A stretch of DNA of 10,470 nt, taken from the NCBI GenBank assembly GCA_007128995.1, contig SKWJ01000191.1:1-10470 (forward strand), read 5' to 3'. This document shows positions 1 through 7,000 of this stretch, piece after piece (positions within the stretch are counted from its first letter, which is position 1; the number at the start of each line of letters is the position of its first letter). Below the pieces are notes generated by a model that saw only the letters and a list, made by a program, of their open reading frames with translations, was not told the origin of the DNA and made no database searches. The position numbers were made by a program, and so were the translations under genes. Source of the DNA: Paracoccaceae bacterium. GTDB taxonomy: Bacteria > Pseudomonadota > Alphaproteobacteria > Rhodobacterales > Rhodobacteraceae.

Positions 1-1
1 G

Positions 2-232
2 GCGGTGCTGTTTCGCGGCATCGAGAATTTCAAGATGTTCGATCTGGTCGTGCAACTGACGGGTGGCGGGCCGGGGTCCACGACGGAACTGACCTCGATC
101 AATCTGAAGCGCGAAGCCTTCGAGAAATGGCGCACGGGCTATGCCTCGGCCTATGCGGTGATCCTGTTTGTCACCGTCTTCGGGCTGGCTTCGATCTATG
201 TGAAGGCGCTCAACAGGGTGAAGAGCAGATGA
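2..232 (+). CDS. ABC transporter permease, MalF/UgpA type (3' end only)
   Basis: This is the C-terminal 76 residues of an inner-membrane permease subunit of a carbohydrate ABC importer; the start lies upstream of the window. The reading frame is open from base 2. It carries the run FRGIENFKMFDLVVQLTGGGPG, typical of the region just after the EAA loop in MalF/UgpA-type permeases, followed by one last hydrophobic helix (roughly AYAVILFVTVFGLASIYV) and a short basic tail. The EAA loop itself, which contacts the ATPase, would lie just outside the window. The TGA stop overlaps the ATG of the next permease (ATGA), indicating translational coupling. The family call is firm from the FDLV..LTGGGPG signature and the context; the substrate is unknown. 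Confidence 0.93.
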   Translation, partial: AVLFRGIENFKMFDLVVQLTGGGPGSTTELTSINLKREAFEKWRTGYASAYAVILFVTVFGLASIYVKALNRVKSR

Positions 233-1167
233 GCAGCTATTCCATCACCGAACCCTCCGTGCGGCTGAAATGGATCGCGTGCGTATTGGTCGTGCTTTAT
301 GCGCTGATCACGCTGGTGCCGCTGTTGTGGATCATAGCGACCGGGTTCAAATCCTCCAGCGACGCGATTGCCTACCCGCCCAAAGTGGTGTTCGAGCCCA
401 CGCTCGAAGGCTATGTGAACCTGTTCACGCTGCAAAACCGCGCCGGTGCCGAACAACTGGCCGCCAATCCCCCGACCACCTGGTATGAGCAGATCGTGCA
501 CGACAAGGGCATGGTCATCTCCGGCCCCTCGCGCTTTGGCGAGCGGTTTATGAATTCGGTCATCATCGGGTTCGGGTCCACCTTCCTGTCGGTCTTCCTC
601 GGCACGCTCGCGGCCTATGCGTTTTCGCGCTATCGCATTCCGCTGAAGGACGATCTGATGTTCTTCATCCTGTCCACGCGGATGATGCCGCCGATTGCCG
701 TGGCGATCCCCATATTCCTGATGTTCCGCGCAGCAGGGCTGTCGGATACTCATGCGGGTATGATCCTGCTTTATACAGCGGTCAACCTGTCGCTGGCCGT
801 CTGGCTGCTGAAAGGCTTCATCGACGAGATCCCGCGCGAATATGAAGAGGCGGCGCTGATCGACGGCTATACCCGATTTCAGGCCTTCGTGAAGGTGGTG
901 CTGCCGCAGGCGGCGACGGGTATTGCCTCGACAGCGATCTTCTGCCTGATCTTCGCCTGGAACGAATATGCCTTCGCAGTCCTGCTGACCTCGGGGACCG
1001 CGCAGACAGCGCCCCCGTTCATTCCGACCATCATCGGTGTGGGCGGGCGCGACTGGCCTGCGGTTGCCGCAGGGGCGACGCTGTTTCTGGTTCCGGTCAT
1101 GGTATTCACCATCCTGCTGCGCAAACATCTGCTGCGCGGGATCACATTCGGGGCGGTGCGGAAATGA
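229..1167 (+). CDS. ABC transporter permease, MalG/UgpE type
   Basis: This 312-residue inner-membrane permease should pair with the preceding one to form the translocation channel. The ATG at 229 overlaps the upstream stop by 4 bases, and MSSYSITEPSVRLKW followed by a first helix (residues about 16-38) is the usual family N-terminus. Further helices lie near residues 112-133, 144-166, 176-196, 232-256 and 280-298, giving six in all. The EAA loop is clear at residues 207-226 (EEAALIDG.TRFQAF.KVVLP) and docks on the ATPases. Between helix 1 and helix 2 the periplasmic segment (residues about 62-106) is roughly 20 residues longer than is usual for this family, so it may help position the binding protein. 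An upstream GTG in frame at 127 is rejected because it would overlap the previous gene by more than 100 bases. Confidence 0.95.
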   Translation: MSSYSITEPSVRLKWIACVLVVLYALITLVPLLWIIATGFKSSSDAIAYPPKVVFEPTLEGYVNLFTLQNRAGAEQLAANPPTTWYEQIVHDKGMVISGPSRFGERFMNSVIIGFGSTFLSVFLGTLAAYAFSRYRIPLKDDLMFFILSTRMMPPIAVAIPIFLMFRAAGLSDTHAGMILLYTAVNLSLAVWLLKGFIDEIPREYEEAALIDGYTRFQAFVKVVLPQAATGIASTAIFCLIFAWNEYAFAVLLTSGTAQTAPPFIPTIIGVGGRDWPAVAAGATLFLVPVMVFTILLRKHLLRGITFGAVRK

Positions 1168-1352
1168 GCGGTTTTCTGAACGGATTACTGCGAATGCGGC
1201 GTGGGCCTTGGGAGATTGTAGCGTCGGTCCTGATCGGGCTGGGCATCTTCATGCTGATGCAGCCATTTGTCCTGTGGGCTTTTACATGGTCCTTTATCGT
1301 CACGCTGACCGGGACTGTTATGTTCCTGATCGTCAGCCACTTCCCGGAATAG
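1164..1352 (+). CDS. Small two-helix membrane protein in the transporter operon
   Basis: This is a 62-residue protein of unknown function. Its ATG overlaps the permease stop (ATGA), and its TAG ends 3 bases before the first ATPase gene, so it sits squarely inside the operon. After a short basic N-terminus (RMRRG, residues 10-14) come two hydrophobic stretches at about residues 17-38 and 40-58, separated by a tight turn around W38-W42, so both ends probably face the cytoplasm. I do not recognise a named family. Rhizobial glycerol ABC operons (glpSTPQUV) also carry an extra small membrane protein, but I see no clear similarity to its DUF2160 type. A role as an accessory or stabilising subunit of the transporter is inference from position only. 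Translational coupling at both ends and good codon use argue that it is real. Confidence 0.8.
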   Translation: MSGFLNGLLRMRRGPWEIVASVLIGLGIFMLMQPFVLWAFTWSFIVTLTGTVMFLIVSHFPE

Positions 1353-1355
1353 CGC

Positions 1356-2453
1356 ATGGCCGAGATCGTTATTAAGAACCTGCGCAAGGAATTCGGCAGT
1401 TTCACGGCTGTCGAAGGGTCCAGCTTCAAGATCGAGGATGGCGAATTCTTCATGCTGCTGGGGCCATCGGGCTGTGGCAAGACCACGACTCTGCGCATGA
1501 TCGCAGGGCTGGAGCTGCCGACCTCGGGCGAGATTTACATTGATGGCGAGGAATGCGGCCGCAAACCCGCCAGCCAGCGCGATATCGCCTTCGTCTTCCA
1601 GATGTTCGCGCTGTATCCGCATATGAATGTGCGGCGCAATATCAGCTATCCGCTGGCCTCTCAGGGGATGCCGCGCGCGCAGATCCGCGACAAGGTGGCC
1701 GAAGTGGCGCGGATCCTCGGGATTACCGATATCCTCGACCGGCCCGTCGGGGGCCTGTCGGGCGGGGACCGGCAACGCGTCGCACTGGGGCGTGCCATCG
1801 TGCGCGACCCCAAGTGTTTTCTGATGGACGAACCACTGGGCGCGCTGGATGCCGAATTCCGCGAGCACATGGCCGAGGAATTGCGCGCGCTCCATGACCG
1901 GATGGGGGCGACAACCGTCTATGTGACCCATGACCAGTTGGAAGCCATGCAGATGGGCGACAAGATCGTGGTGATGAACCATGGCGTGGTCGAACAATTC
2001 GGCACGCCCCAGGATATCTATGACAAGCCCGCGACAATGTTTGTGGCCGGTTTCATCGGCTCTCCGCCGATGAATTTCTTGCGCTTTCACGGGCGGGTGG
2101 CCGCTGGCGCAACCGAAATCGCCATGCGCCACGCCAGTTTCAAAGTGCCCCAGACCCGCAGCCCGTTTGAAGGCGACATGGCGCTCGGGGTGCGGCCCGA
2201 GCATGTGCGTCTGTCCGACAGGTCCACTTTTCGCGGGCGGGTGCTGGCCAGCGAATATCTGGGCACGACCCAGATCGTAACCGTGCAGACGCAGGACGGG
2301 CAGATCAAGGCGCGGGTTCCGTCCGACAAGCAGGTGCGGATGGATGAAGCCGTGGGACTGGAATTCACATCCTCTACCATCACCCTGTTTGATGCCCAGA
2401 CAGGCCATGCGTTGCGGTCGGAACTGAACGAAGGGGTGCTGGCACATGGCTGA
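1356..2453 (+). CDS. ABC transporter ATPase 1, MalK/UgpC type
   Basis: This 365-residue cytoplasmic ATPase powers the importer. Visible motifs are Walker A GPSGCGKTT (residues 36-44), Q-loop Q82 in FVFQMFALYPH, signature LSGGDRQRV (134-142), Walker B FLMDEP (155-160), D-loop GALD, and switch histidine H192 in YVTHD. From about residue 245 onward lies a C-terminal TOBE/OB regulatory domain containing GVRPEH (278-283), as in MalK and UgpC. Length is normal for the family. The signature has Asp at position 138 where Gln is usual. The gene starts 3 bases after the 62-residue membrane protein and overlaps the second ATPase by 8 bases. The two ATPases are only moderately alike, so they probably form a heterodimer rather than being a recent duplication. 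Confidence 0.95.
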   Translation: MAEIVIKNLRKEFGSFTAVEGSSFKIEDGEFFMLLGPSGCGKTTTLRMIAGLELPTSGEIYIDGEECGRKPASQRDIAFVFQMFALYPHMNVRRNISYPLASQGMPRAQIRDKVAEVARILGITDILDRPVGGLSGGDRQRVALGRAIVRDPKCFLMDEPLGALDAEFREHMAEELRALHDRMGATTVYVTHDQLEAMQMGDKIVVMNHGVVEQFGTPQDIYDKPATMFVAGFIGSPPMNFLRFHGRVAAGATEIAMRHASFKVPQTRSPFEGDMALGVRPEHVRLSDRSTFRGRVLASEYLGTTQIVTVQTQDGQIKARVPSDKQVRMDEAVGLEFTSSTITLFDAQTGHALRSELNEGVLAHG

Positions 2454-3441
2454 GGTGCGACTGGGCAATGTGAGCAAATCCTTCGGTTCCACCCCGGCCG
2501 TGGTGGATATGGACCTGACCATTGCACATGGCGAATTTCTGGTCCTGCTGGGGCCGACCGGGGCGGGCAAGACCACCACGCTGCGCCTGATCGCAGGGCT
2601 GGAGGCCCCCGATCAGGGGGATATCGAAATCGACGGGCGCAGCGTGACGCGCGAAACACCAGCTCAGCGCGATGTGGCGATGGTGTTCCAGCAATACTCG
2701 CTCTATCCGCATCTGAGCGTGCGCGACAACCTGGCCTTTCCGCTGCGCTCGCCGATTTTGCGCACGCCAGAGGCTGAGATCCGGCGCAAGGTGCAGCAAG
2801 TGGCCGAGACGCTGCAAATTGCACACAAGCTCGACAACAAGGCCACTGCCCTGTCAGGGGGCGAGATGCAGCGCGTGTCCATCGGACGGGCATTGGTGCG
2901 CGACCCGGCGATTTATCTGATGGATGAACCGCTTTCATCGCTTGACGCGAAACTCCGCGCCGATCTGCGGGTGGAATTGAAGCGCATTCAGGCCGAACTG
3001 GGCGCGACGCTTCTGTATGTCACCCATGACCAGACTGAGGCGATGACCATGGCCACCCGCATCGGGGTGCTGGATGAAGGCCGGCTTGTGCAGATCGGCA
3101 CACCGCGCGAGATCTACGAGAACCCCGTCAGCCTGTATGTCGCAGGCCGCCTTGGACAGCCACGCATCAATGTGCTGCCCGCAGGCGTGTTTCCTGCAGC
3201 GCCCAAGGGCGCGGACCGCATCGCGCTGCGGCCCGAACATATCCGGATTGGCGCAGGTCAGCCTGCGCAGGTGGTCCGGGTCGAACACTTGGGCGACCAG
3301 ACACGACTGCACCTGTCGTTGCAGGGCCATGCACTGATTACCCTCGCCGATCCCCATACCGCCCTTGCCGCCGGGGATGCGCTGTCTGTCGAGCCTGCCA
3401 ATGCCCTGTATTTCGATGCGACCGGCGCGCGCATCCCCTGA
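2446..3441 (+). CDS. ABC transporter ATPase 2, MalK/UgpC type
   Basis: This is a second, distinct 331-residue ATPase of the same importer. Motifs are Walker A GPTGAGKTT (36-44), Q82 in FQQYSLYPH, signature LSGGEMQRV (136-144), Walker B YLMDEP (157-162), D-loop SSLD and H194 in YVTHD. ALRPEH (260-265) marks the TOBE region, but the C-terminal part is shorter than in typical MalK and shorter than in ATPase 1. The signature has Glu at position 140 in place of Gln. The ATG lies inside the end of the previous gene (8-base overlap, ATGGCTGA). Two MalK-type ATPases with two permeases recall the rhizobial glycerol importer GlpS/GlpT, which is known to use two ATPases; assembly of a heterodimer here is inferred. 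Confidence 0.95.
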   Translation: MAEVRLGNVSKSFGSTPAVVDMDLTIAHGEFLVLLGPTGAGKTTTLRLIAGLEAPDQGDIEIDGRSVTRETPAQRDVAMVFQQYSLYPHLSVRDNLAFPLRSPILRTPEAEIRRKVQQVAETLQIAHKLDNKATALSGGEMQRVSIGRALVRDPAIYLMDEPLSSLDAKLRADLRVELKRIQAELGATLLYVTHDQTEAMTMATRIGVLDEGRLVQIGTPREIYENPVSLYVAGRLGQPRINVLPAGVFPAAPKGADRIALRPEHIRIGAGQPAQVVRVEHLGDQTRLHLSLQGHALITLADPHTALAAGDALSVEPANALYFDATGARIP

Positions 3442-3447
3442 GGAGAG
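3442..3447 (+). promoter_or_regulatory. Ribosome binding site of the kinase gene
   Basis: GGAGAG lies directly after the stop of the second ATPase and 4 bases before the ATG at 3452 (GGAG alone is 6 bases away). It settles the kinase start at 3452 rather than at an in-frame alternative start at 3365 inside the ATPase gene. Confidence 0.75.
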
Positions 3448-3451
3448 ACCC

Positions 3452-5113
3452 ATGAAACAATTCATAAACTCCCGCGAAACACTGGTGACCGAGGCGATTG
3501 ACGGGCTGTTGCGCCTGTCGGCAGGCAAACTGGTGCGGCTGGATGGATACCCGCATATCAAGGTCGTGCTACGCAGCGACTGGGACCGCTCGCGCGTCGC
3601 GCTGGTCTCGGGTGGGGGCTCGGGGCATGAACCCAGCCATGCAGGGTTTGTGGGCCAGGGAATGCTGACAGCGGCTGTGTGTGGCGAGGTCTTTGCCTCA
3701 CCTTCCGTCGATGCCGTTCTGGCGGGGATACTGGCGGTGACGGGCAAGCCTGGCTGCCTACTGATCGTCAAGAATTACACCGGCGATAGGCTGAATTTCG
3801 GCCTTGCTGCCGAACGCGCGCGGGCACAGGGATTGAAGGTCAGTATGGTCATCGTCGATGATGATGTGGCCCTGCCCGATTTGCCGCAGGCACGGGGCGT
3901 CGCGGGAACGCTGTTCGTGCATAAGATCATCGGGGCACTGGCCGAACAAGGGGCTGATCTGGACACCCTGACCGCCGAGGCCAATCGCATCATCAAAGGT
4001 GTGGTTTCCATCGGCATGTCGCTGGATACCTGCACCATTCCCGGATCGCCCAAGGAAAACCGCATCGCCCCCGGCAGGGCTGAACTGGGCCTTGGCATCC
4101 ATGGCGAGCCGGGCATCGAACAGGTGGACTTCGCCACTGCCCGCGATGCGATGGAAAAGGTGATCGAACGGCTGGCGCCAAGGGTGACCTCTGAACCGCA
4201 GGTCGCCCTGATGAACAATCTGGGCGGCACGACGCCGCTGGAGATGGCGGTGCTGGCCGAGGAACTGGTGCGGTCCCGCATCGGGGACCGGGTGCGCTGG
4301 ATCATCGGTCCTGCGCCGATGATGACCTCGCTGGATATGCACGGGTTTTCGGTGTCGTTGTTTCCCGCAACTGCAACCGACGAGGCAGCGTTGCAGGCCC
4401 CAGTCGGACTTTCGGCGTGGCCGGGCTGCAACGCGGTGGGCGAAATCGCGCTGCTGGCCCTGCCTGACGGGCTGACTCCGATCCAGCCGATTCCGTCGCG
4501 CAATGACGCCGCCTGTGCAATGATCGAGCTCTGCTGTAATGCCCTGATCGCCGTCGAGGCTGATCTGAACGCGCTCGACGCGAAATCCGGCGATGGCGAC
4601 ACTGGCAGCACGCTCGCCACAGCGGCGCGCGCGCTTCTCAAGGCAATGGATCGCCTGCCGCTGGCTGACCATACGCAACTCTACCGCGCCATCGGTCTGG
4701 AACTGAGCCAGACCATGGGCGGGTCATCAGGCGTGTTGCTGGCAATTTTCTTTGCTGCGGCAGGCGATGCCTCGGCCAGCGGGGCAAACCCGATCGAAGC
4801 GCTGAAGGCGGGTCTGGAGCGTGTTCAGCAAGTCGGCGGTGCGCGGCTTGGCGATAGGACGATGATCGATGCCCTTTCCCCGGGGCTGCGTGATCTGGGT
4901 CAAGGCGTGACGCAGGCGGCCCAAGCCGCCCGAAATGGGGCCGACCATACCGCAACGATCCGTCATGCACGCGCGGGGCGTGCCAGCTATCTTTCGGAGG
5001 CAAGCATCTTTGGGCACAATGATCCCGGCGCCGAAGCGGTGGCGGTGATCTTCGAAAAAATTGCAGAAAGTTCTGACCGGGCGCAAGATACGCGGCTGCA
5101 GCAACCGCTCTAG
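3452..5113 (+). CDS. dhaK: Dihydroxyacetone kinase-type protein, DhaK-DhaL fusion
   Basis: This is a 553-residue cytoplasmic kinase that transfers phosphate from ATP to a short ketose. Residues about 1-330 form the DhaK substrate domain: GGGSGHEPSHAG (54-65), NYTGD (108-112), GMSLDTCTIPGS (188-199) and H217 in GIHGEPG, the histidine that binds the substrate carbonyl covalently in this family. Residues about 350-553 form the DhaL nucleotide domain, with metal-binding aspartates D376, D381 and D383 in LDAKSGDGDTG, then GGSSG (423-427), GDRTMID (467-473) and GRASYL (509-514). All key residues are present. A one-chain DhaK-DhaL without DhaM indicates the ATP-dependent, not the PTS-dependent, type. 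Homologues include dihydroxyacetone kinase and D- or L-erythrulose kinases, and sequence alone does not separate these. It closes the transporter operon, 10 bases after ATPase 2, suggesting the imported compound or its oxidised form is the substrate. Confidence 0.93.
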   Translation: MKQFINSRETLVTEAIDGLLRLSAGKLVRLDGYPHIKVVLRSDWDRSRVALVSGGGSGHEPSHAGFVGQGMLTAAVCGEVFASPSVDAVLAGILAVTGKPGCLLIVKNYTGDRLNFGLAAERARAQGLKVSMVIVDDDVALPDLPQARGVAGTLFVHKIIGALAEQGADLDTLTAEANRIIKGVVSIGMSLDTCTIPGSPKENRIAPGRAELGLGIHGEPGIEQVDFATARDAMEKVIERLAPRVTSEPQVALMNNLGGTTPLEMAVLAEELVRSRIGDRVRWIIGPAPMMTSLDMHGFSVSLFPATATDEAALQAPVGLSAWPGCNAVGEIALLALPDGLTPIQPIPSRNDAACAMIELCCNALIAVEADLNALDAKSGDGDTGSTLATAARALLKAMDRLPLADHTQLYRAIGLELSQTMGGSSGVLLAIFFAAAGDASASGANPIEALKAGLERVQQVGGARLGDRTMIDALSPGLRDLGQGVTQAAQAARNGADHTATIRHARAGRASYLSEASIFGHNDPGAEAVAVIFEKIAESSDRAQDTRLQQPL

Positions 5114-5427
5114 CACTCTGCAAAGCAGGTCAGCGACCCGAGAAAGAACAAATAGCCCAGCGTCGCGACAAACTTTTCCCGACTTGTCGCGCGGTTTGCA
5201 TGAGCTTGCGCGGCTAGAGCGGCAGCGAGCCATGCGAGAACGCCAAAAACTACACCAGAAATCCAAGCCATAAATGCCAGAAAGACCTCGTCGGGGTCGG
5301 CAAGGTTGCGCAGGTCCGGCAGTCGGGAGAGCACGGCACCCAAGGCGAGCGTGTTGATGCTGATTACGCCGGTGATTCCGCCTCGAGCGAACGAACGGTA
5401 GCCCTCATTATCTTGCTCGACGCTCAT
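5110..5427 (-). CDS. Small membrane protein, three predicted helices, unknown function
   Basis: This 105-residue protein starts MSVEQDNEGYRSF and has three hydrophobic stretches at about residues 16-33, 48-74 and 86-103, separated by a charged loop (RLPDLRNLADPDE, 35-47) and a basic/polar loop (HANRATSREK, 76-85). The start at 5427 is chosen because a strong GAGGAG site lies 6 bases upstream; an in-frame TTG at 5445 would place that site inside the gene. Its stop interlocks with the stop of the kinase gene on the other strand in the four bases CTAG (5110-5113), leaving no room for a terminator between them. I do not recognise the family. The transmembrane pattern and the strong ribosome site support a real gene; the function is unknown. 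Confidence 0.72.
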   Translation of the reverse strand: MSVEQDNEGYRSFARGGITGVISINTLALGAVLSRLPDLRNLADPDEVFLAFMAWISGVVFGVLAWLAAALAAQAHANRATSREKFVATLGYLFFLGSLTCFAEC

Positions 5428-5433
5428 GATTTT

Positions 5434-5439
5434 CTCCTC
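5434..5439 (-). promoter_or_regulatory. Strong ribosome binding site, GAGGAG
   Basis: Read on the minus strand, GAGGAG lies 6 bases before the ATG at 5427. It decides the start of the 105-residue membrane protein and is one of the best-matching sites in the window. The remainder of 5440-5563, between this gene and the DUF6880 stop, shows no convincing promoter or terminator to me. Confidence 0.75.
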
Positions 5440-5563
5440 GATCAAAGGGTCAGGTTCGCCGTGAAGACCGCGTCAACCTCAGCGCCGGGCCATGGCGCGC
5501 GGCGGGATCGACGAGGGGGTCGAACGGATCAGGCGTTTGTGGTCTTTCGGGGGATGCAGGCCT

Positions 5564-7000
5564 CTATCCATCCACAAGCGACCAGAAGCCGTATTTGCGG
5601 CCGTGCTTCTGGCGCAGTGCCTCGATGAACCCTGTATGGGTGAGAGTTGCGCCATACTCCGTTATCTGCGCGTCTGACGCCCCACAGTCCGCCAGATGCC
5701 GCGCCGCATGGCGGTAGCGCGAGGATTTTGCGCCGTTCAGCGTGTCCTCGATCATTGCGCGCCGGACAAGCGTCGCCGCCAGGGGATGACGCGCATCCAG
5801 CGCCTCTGCGGCCCGCGACAGGGTGGTGTAGGAATTGCCATCCAGATCATCAGCCCGCGCCAGAACCAGCTTTGCGGCGCGATCCAGCGCGGGCCAGTCG
5901 ACCAGAAAGCCGAGTGCCGCATTCAGGCGCGGATGGTCACCGACCAAATCGAGTGCCTTCTCTTCGGCCTCGATATCGTCAAAGTCAGGCAGCAGCTTGA
6001 GGTATTTGCGTAACGCACGATCACTGAGGCTCTGCTCGAATGTCGCCCAGAGATGCGCTTTCAGATCATCCAGCTTCCCCAGCCCCTCCAGAGACGCCTC
6101 ATACACCTCATCAAGGTCGGAATTGAACATCCGGAACGTGCTGTCAGCCTCGCGCGCCATGGAACGCTGGGCAATGTCATAGGCTTCCTGCACGCGCCCC
6201 GCTGCAAGCAAGCGCCGCGCAACATCGGGCGCGATCGTGCCATAGGTCAGCTGTTCGGCCGAATAGCGCGCCATATAGGCATCCACATCGCCCTGCGCGT
6301 CCGCCACATCGGCCAGGATGATGGAACAGGTGGATTTCTTCGCGCGCCGGACAGCATCGGCAGGCGAAGAGTGCAGCCCGAACCGCTGATAGGCGTCGAT
6401 CTCGGCAGGCGTCGGCGGCGTTTCAGCCCAAGCCTTGGTGATCTGTTTCAGGTGTTCCAGTCCCTCTGGCCCCAGCGCTGCAGCCGTCGCCGGAATGATC
6501 CCGTCAAATTCGCCGTAACCGGCATCGGCCACCGCATCGAGAATGCGCGCGGCAAGGGCCTTTGCATCCATCGTGACGCGCGGCGACAGCTCTGCAATCA
6601 TATCCACCGCGCGCCGAAACACATCACCGACCGCGCCATTGCTGTCATCCGTGCGCTCATGGATCGAAGGGGCAAGCTGCAGAAACGACCACAACAGCTC
6701 AAACGCCTCATGCGCATCCTGCGGCATGAGGCTGGTCTCGATCAGTGCCAGCAAGCTGTCGACGTCCTTGACCAGCGCGCGCTGCTTGCGCCAGTCGACA
6801 TAGCTGCTCGCGCGCCGCAATGACGCAAAGCGCTTGCGCAAATCGGCGGCCACATCCTTGGGCCCCTGCGCGGCGCTGAGTTCCATCCGGGCGCGACGCT
6901 GAAGCGCGGCATTGCCCTGCACCAGATCCATCACCAGCGCGGCGAGTTTTTCGGGCCCGAGCTTTTCGAGATTGCTTGTGTTGAGTGTTTTCTTGGACAT
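5564..7000 (-). CDS. DUF6880 family protein
   Basis: This is a 478-residue, probably cytoplasmic, mostly helical protein with no signal peptide or membrane segment. I recognise it as DUF6880 from its layout: an N-terminus MSKKTLNTSNLEKLGPEKLAA, the segment SYVDWRKQRALVKDVDSL (residues 66-83), ELLWSFLQLA followed by HERTDDSNGAVGDVF (114-128), and the C-terminal HPLAATLVRRAMI, YRHAARHL and HGRKYGFWSLV patterns. The biochemical role of the family is unknown to me. The helical pairs in the middle (for example AQGDVDAYMARYSAEQ, AAGRVQEAYDIAQRSM) look like TPR or HEAT-like repeats, which would suit a scaffold, but that is inference. The ATG at 7000 is preferred over an in-frame GTG at 7048 because family members begin near this MSxKTLN motif; neither start has a good ribosome site. 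It appears transcribed alone. Confidence 0.82.
   Translation of the reverse strand: MSKKTLNTSNLEKLGPEKLAALVMDLVQGNAALQRRARMELSAAQGPKDVAADLRKRFASLRRASSYVDWRKQRALVKDVDSLLALIETSLMPQDAHEAFELLWSFLQLAPSIHERTDDSNGAVGDVFRRAVDMIAELSPRVTMDAKALAARILDAVADAGYGEFDGIIPATAAALGPEGLEHLKQITKAWAETPPTPAEIDAYQRFGLHSSPADAVRRAKKSTCSIILADVADAQGDVDAYMARYSAEQLTYGTIAPDVARRLLAAGRVQEAYDIAQRSMAREADSTFRMFNSDLDEVYEASLEGLGKLDDLKAHLWATFEQSLSDRALRKYLKLLPDFDDIEAEEKALDLVGDHPRLNAALGFLVDWPALDRAAKLVLARADDLDGNSYTTLSRAAEALDARHPLAATLVRRAMIEDTLNGAKSSRYRHAARHLADCGASDAQITEYGATLTHTGFIEALRQKHGRKYGFWSLVDG

Noticed and set aside
196..1128. A 310-codon minus-strand open frame opposite the permease
   Set aside because: Antisense of a convincing six-helix permease; the translation is low in hydrophobic core residues and rich in Arg, Gln and Asp, typical of a shadow frame.
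1185..2579. A 464-codon open frame on the minus strand opposite the first ATPase gene
   Set aside because: It lies antisense to a clear MalK-type ATPase. Its translation is rich in His, Arg and Gln with no domain, and long antisense frames are expected in high-GC coding DNA.
3758..4678. Long minus-strand open frames opposite the kinase gene
   Set aside because: The plus strand has all DhaK and DhaL motifs; the opposite frames have shadow-like composition and no recognisable domain.
5482..5498. GCGCC/GGCGC stem between the DUF6880 gene and the small membrane protein gene
   Set aside because: The 5-bp GC stem has no T tract on the minus strand, so it does not qualify as an intrinsic terminator.
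6053..6823. A 256-codon plus-strand open frame opposite the DUF6880 gene
   Set aside because: Its translation is Arg/His/Gln-rich and has no motifs, while the minus strand matches DUF6880 from end to end.
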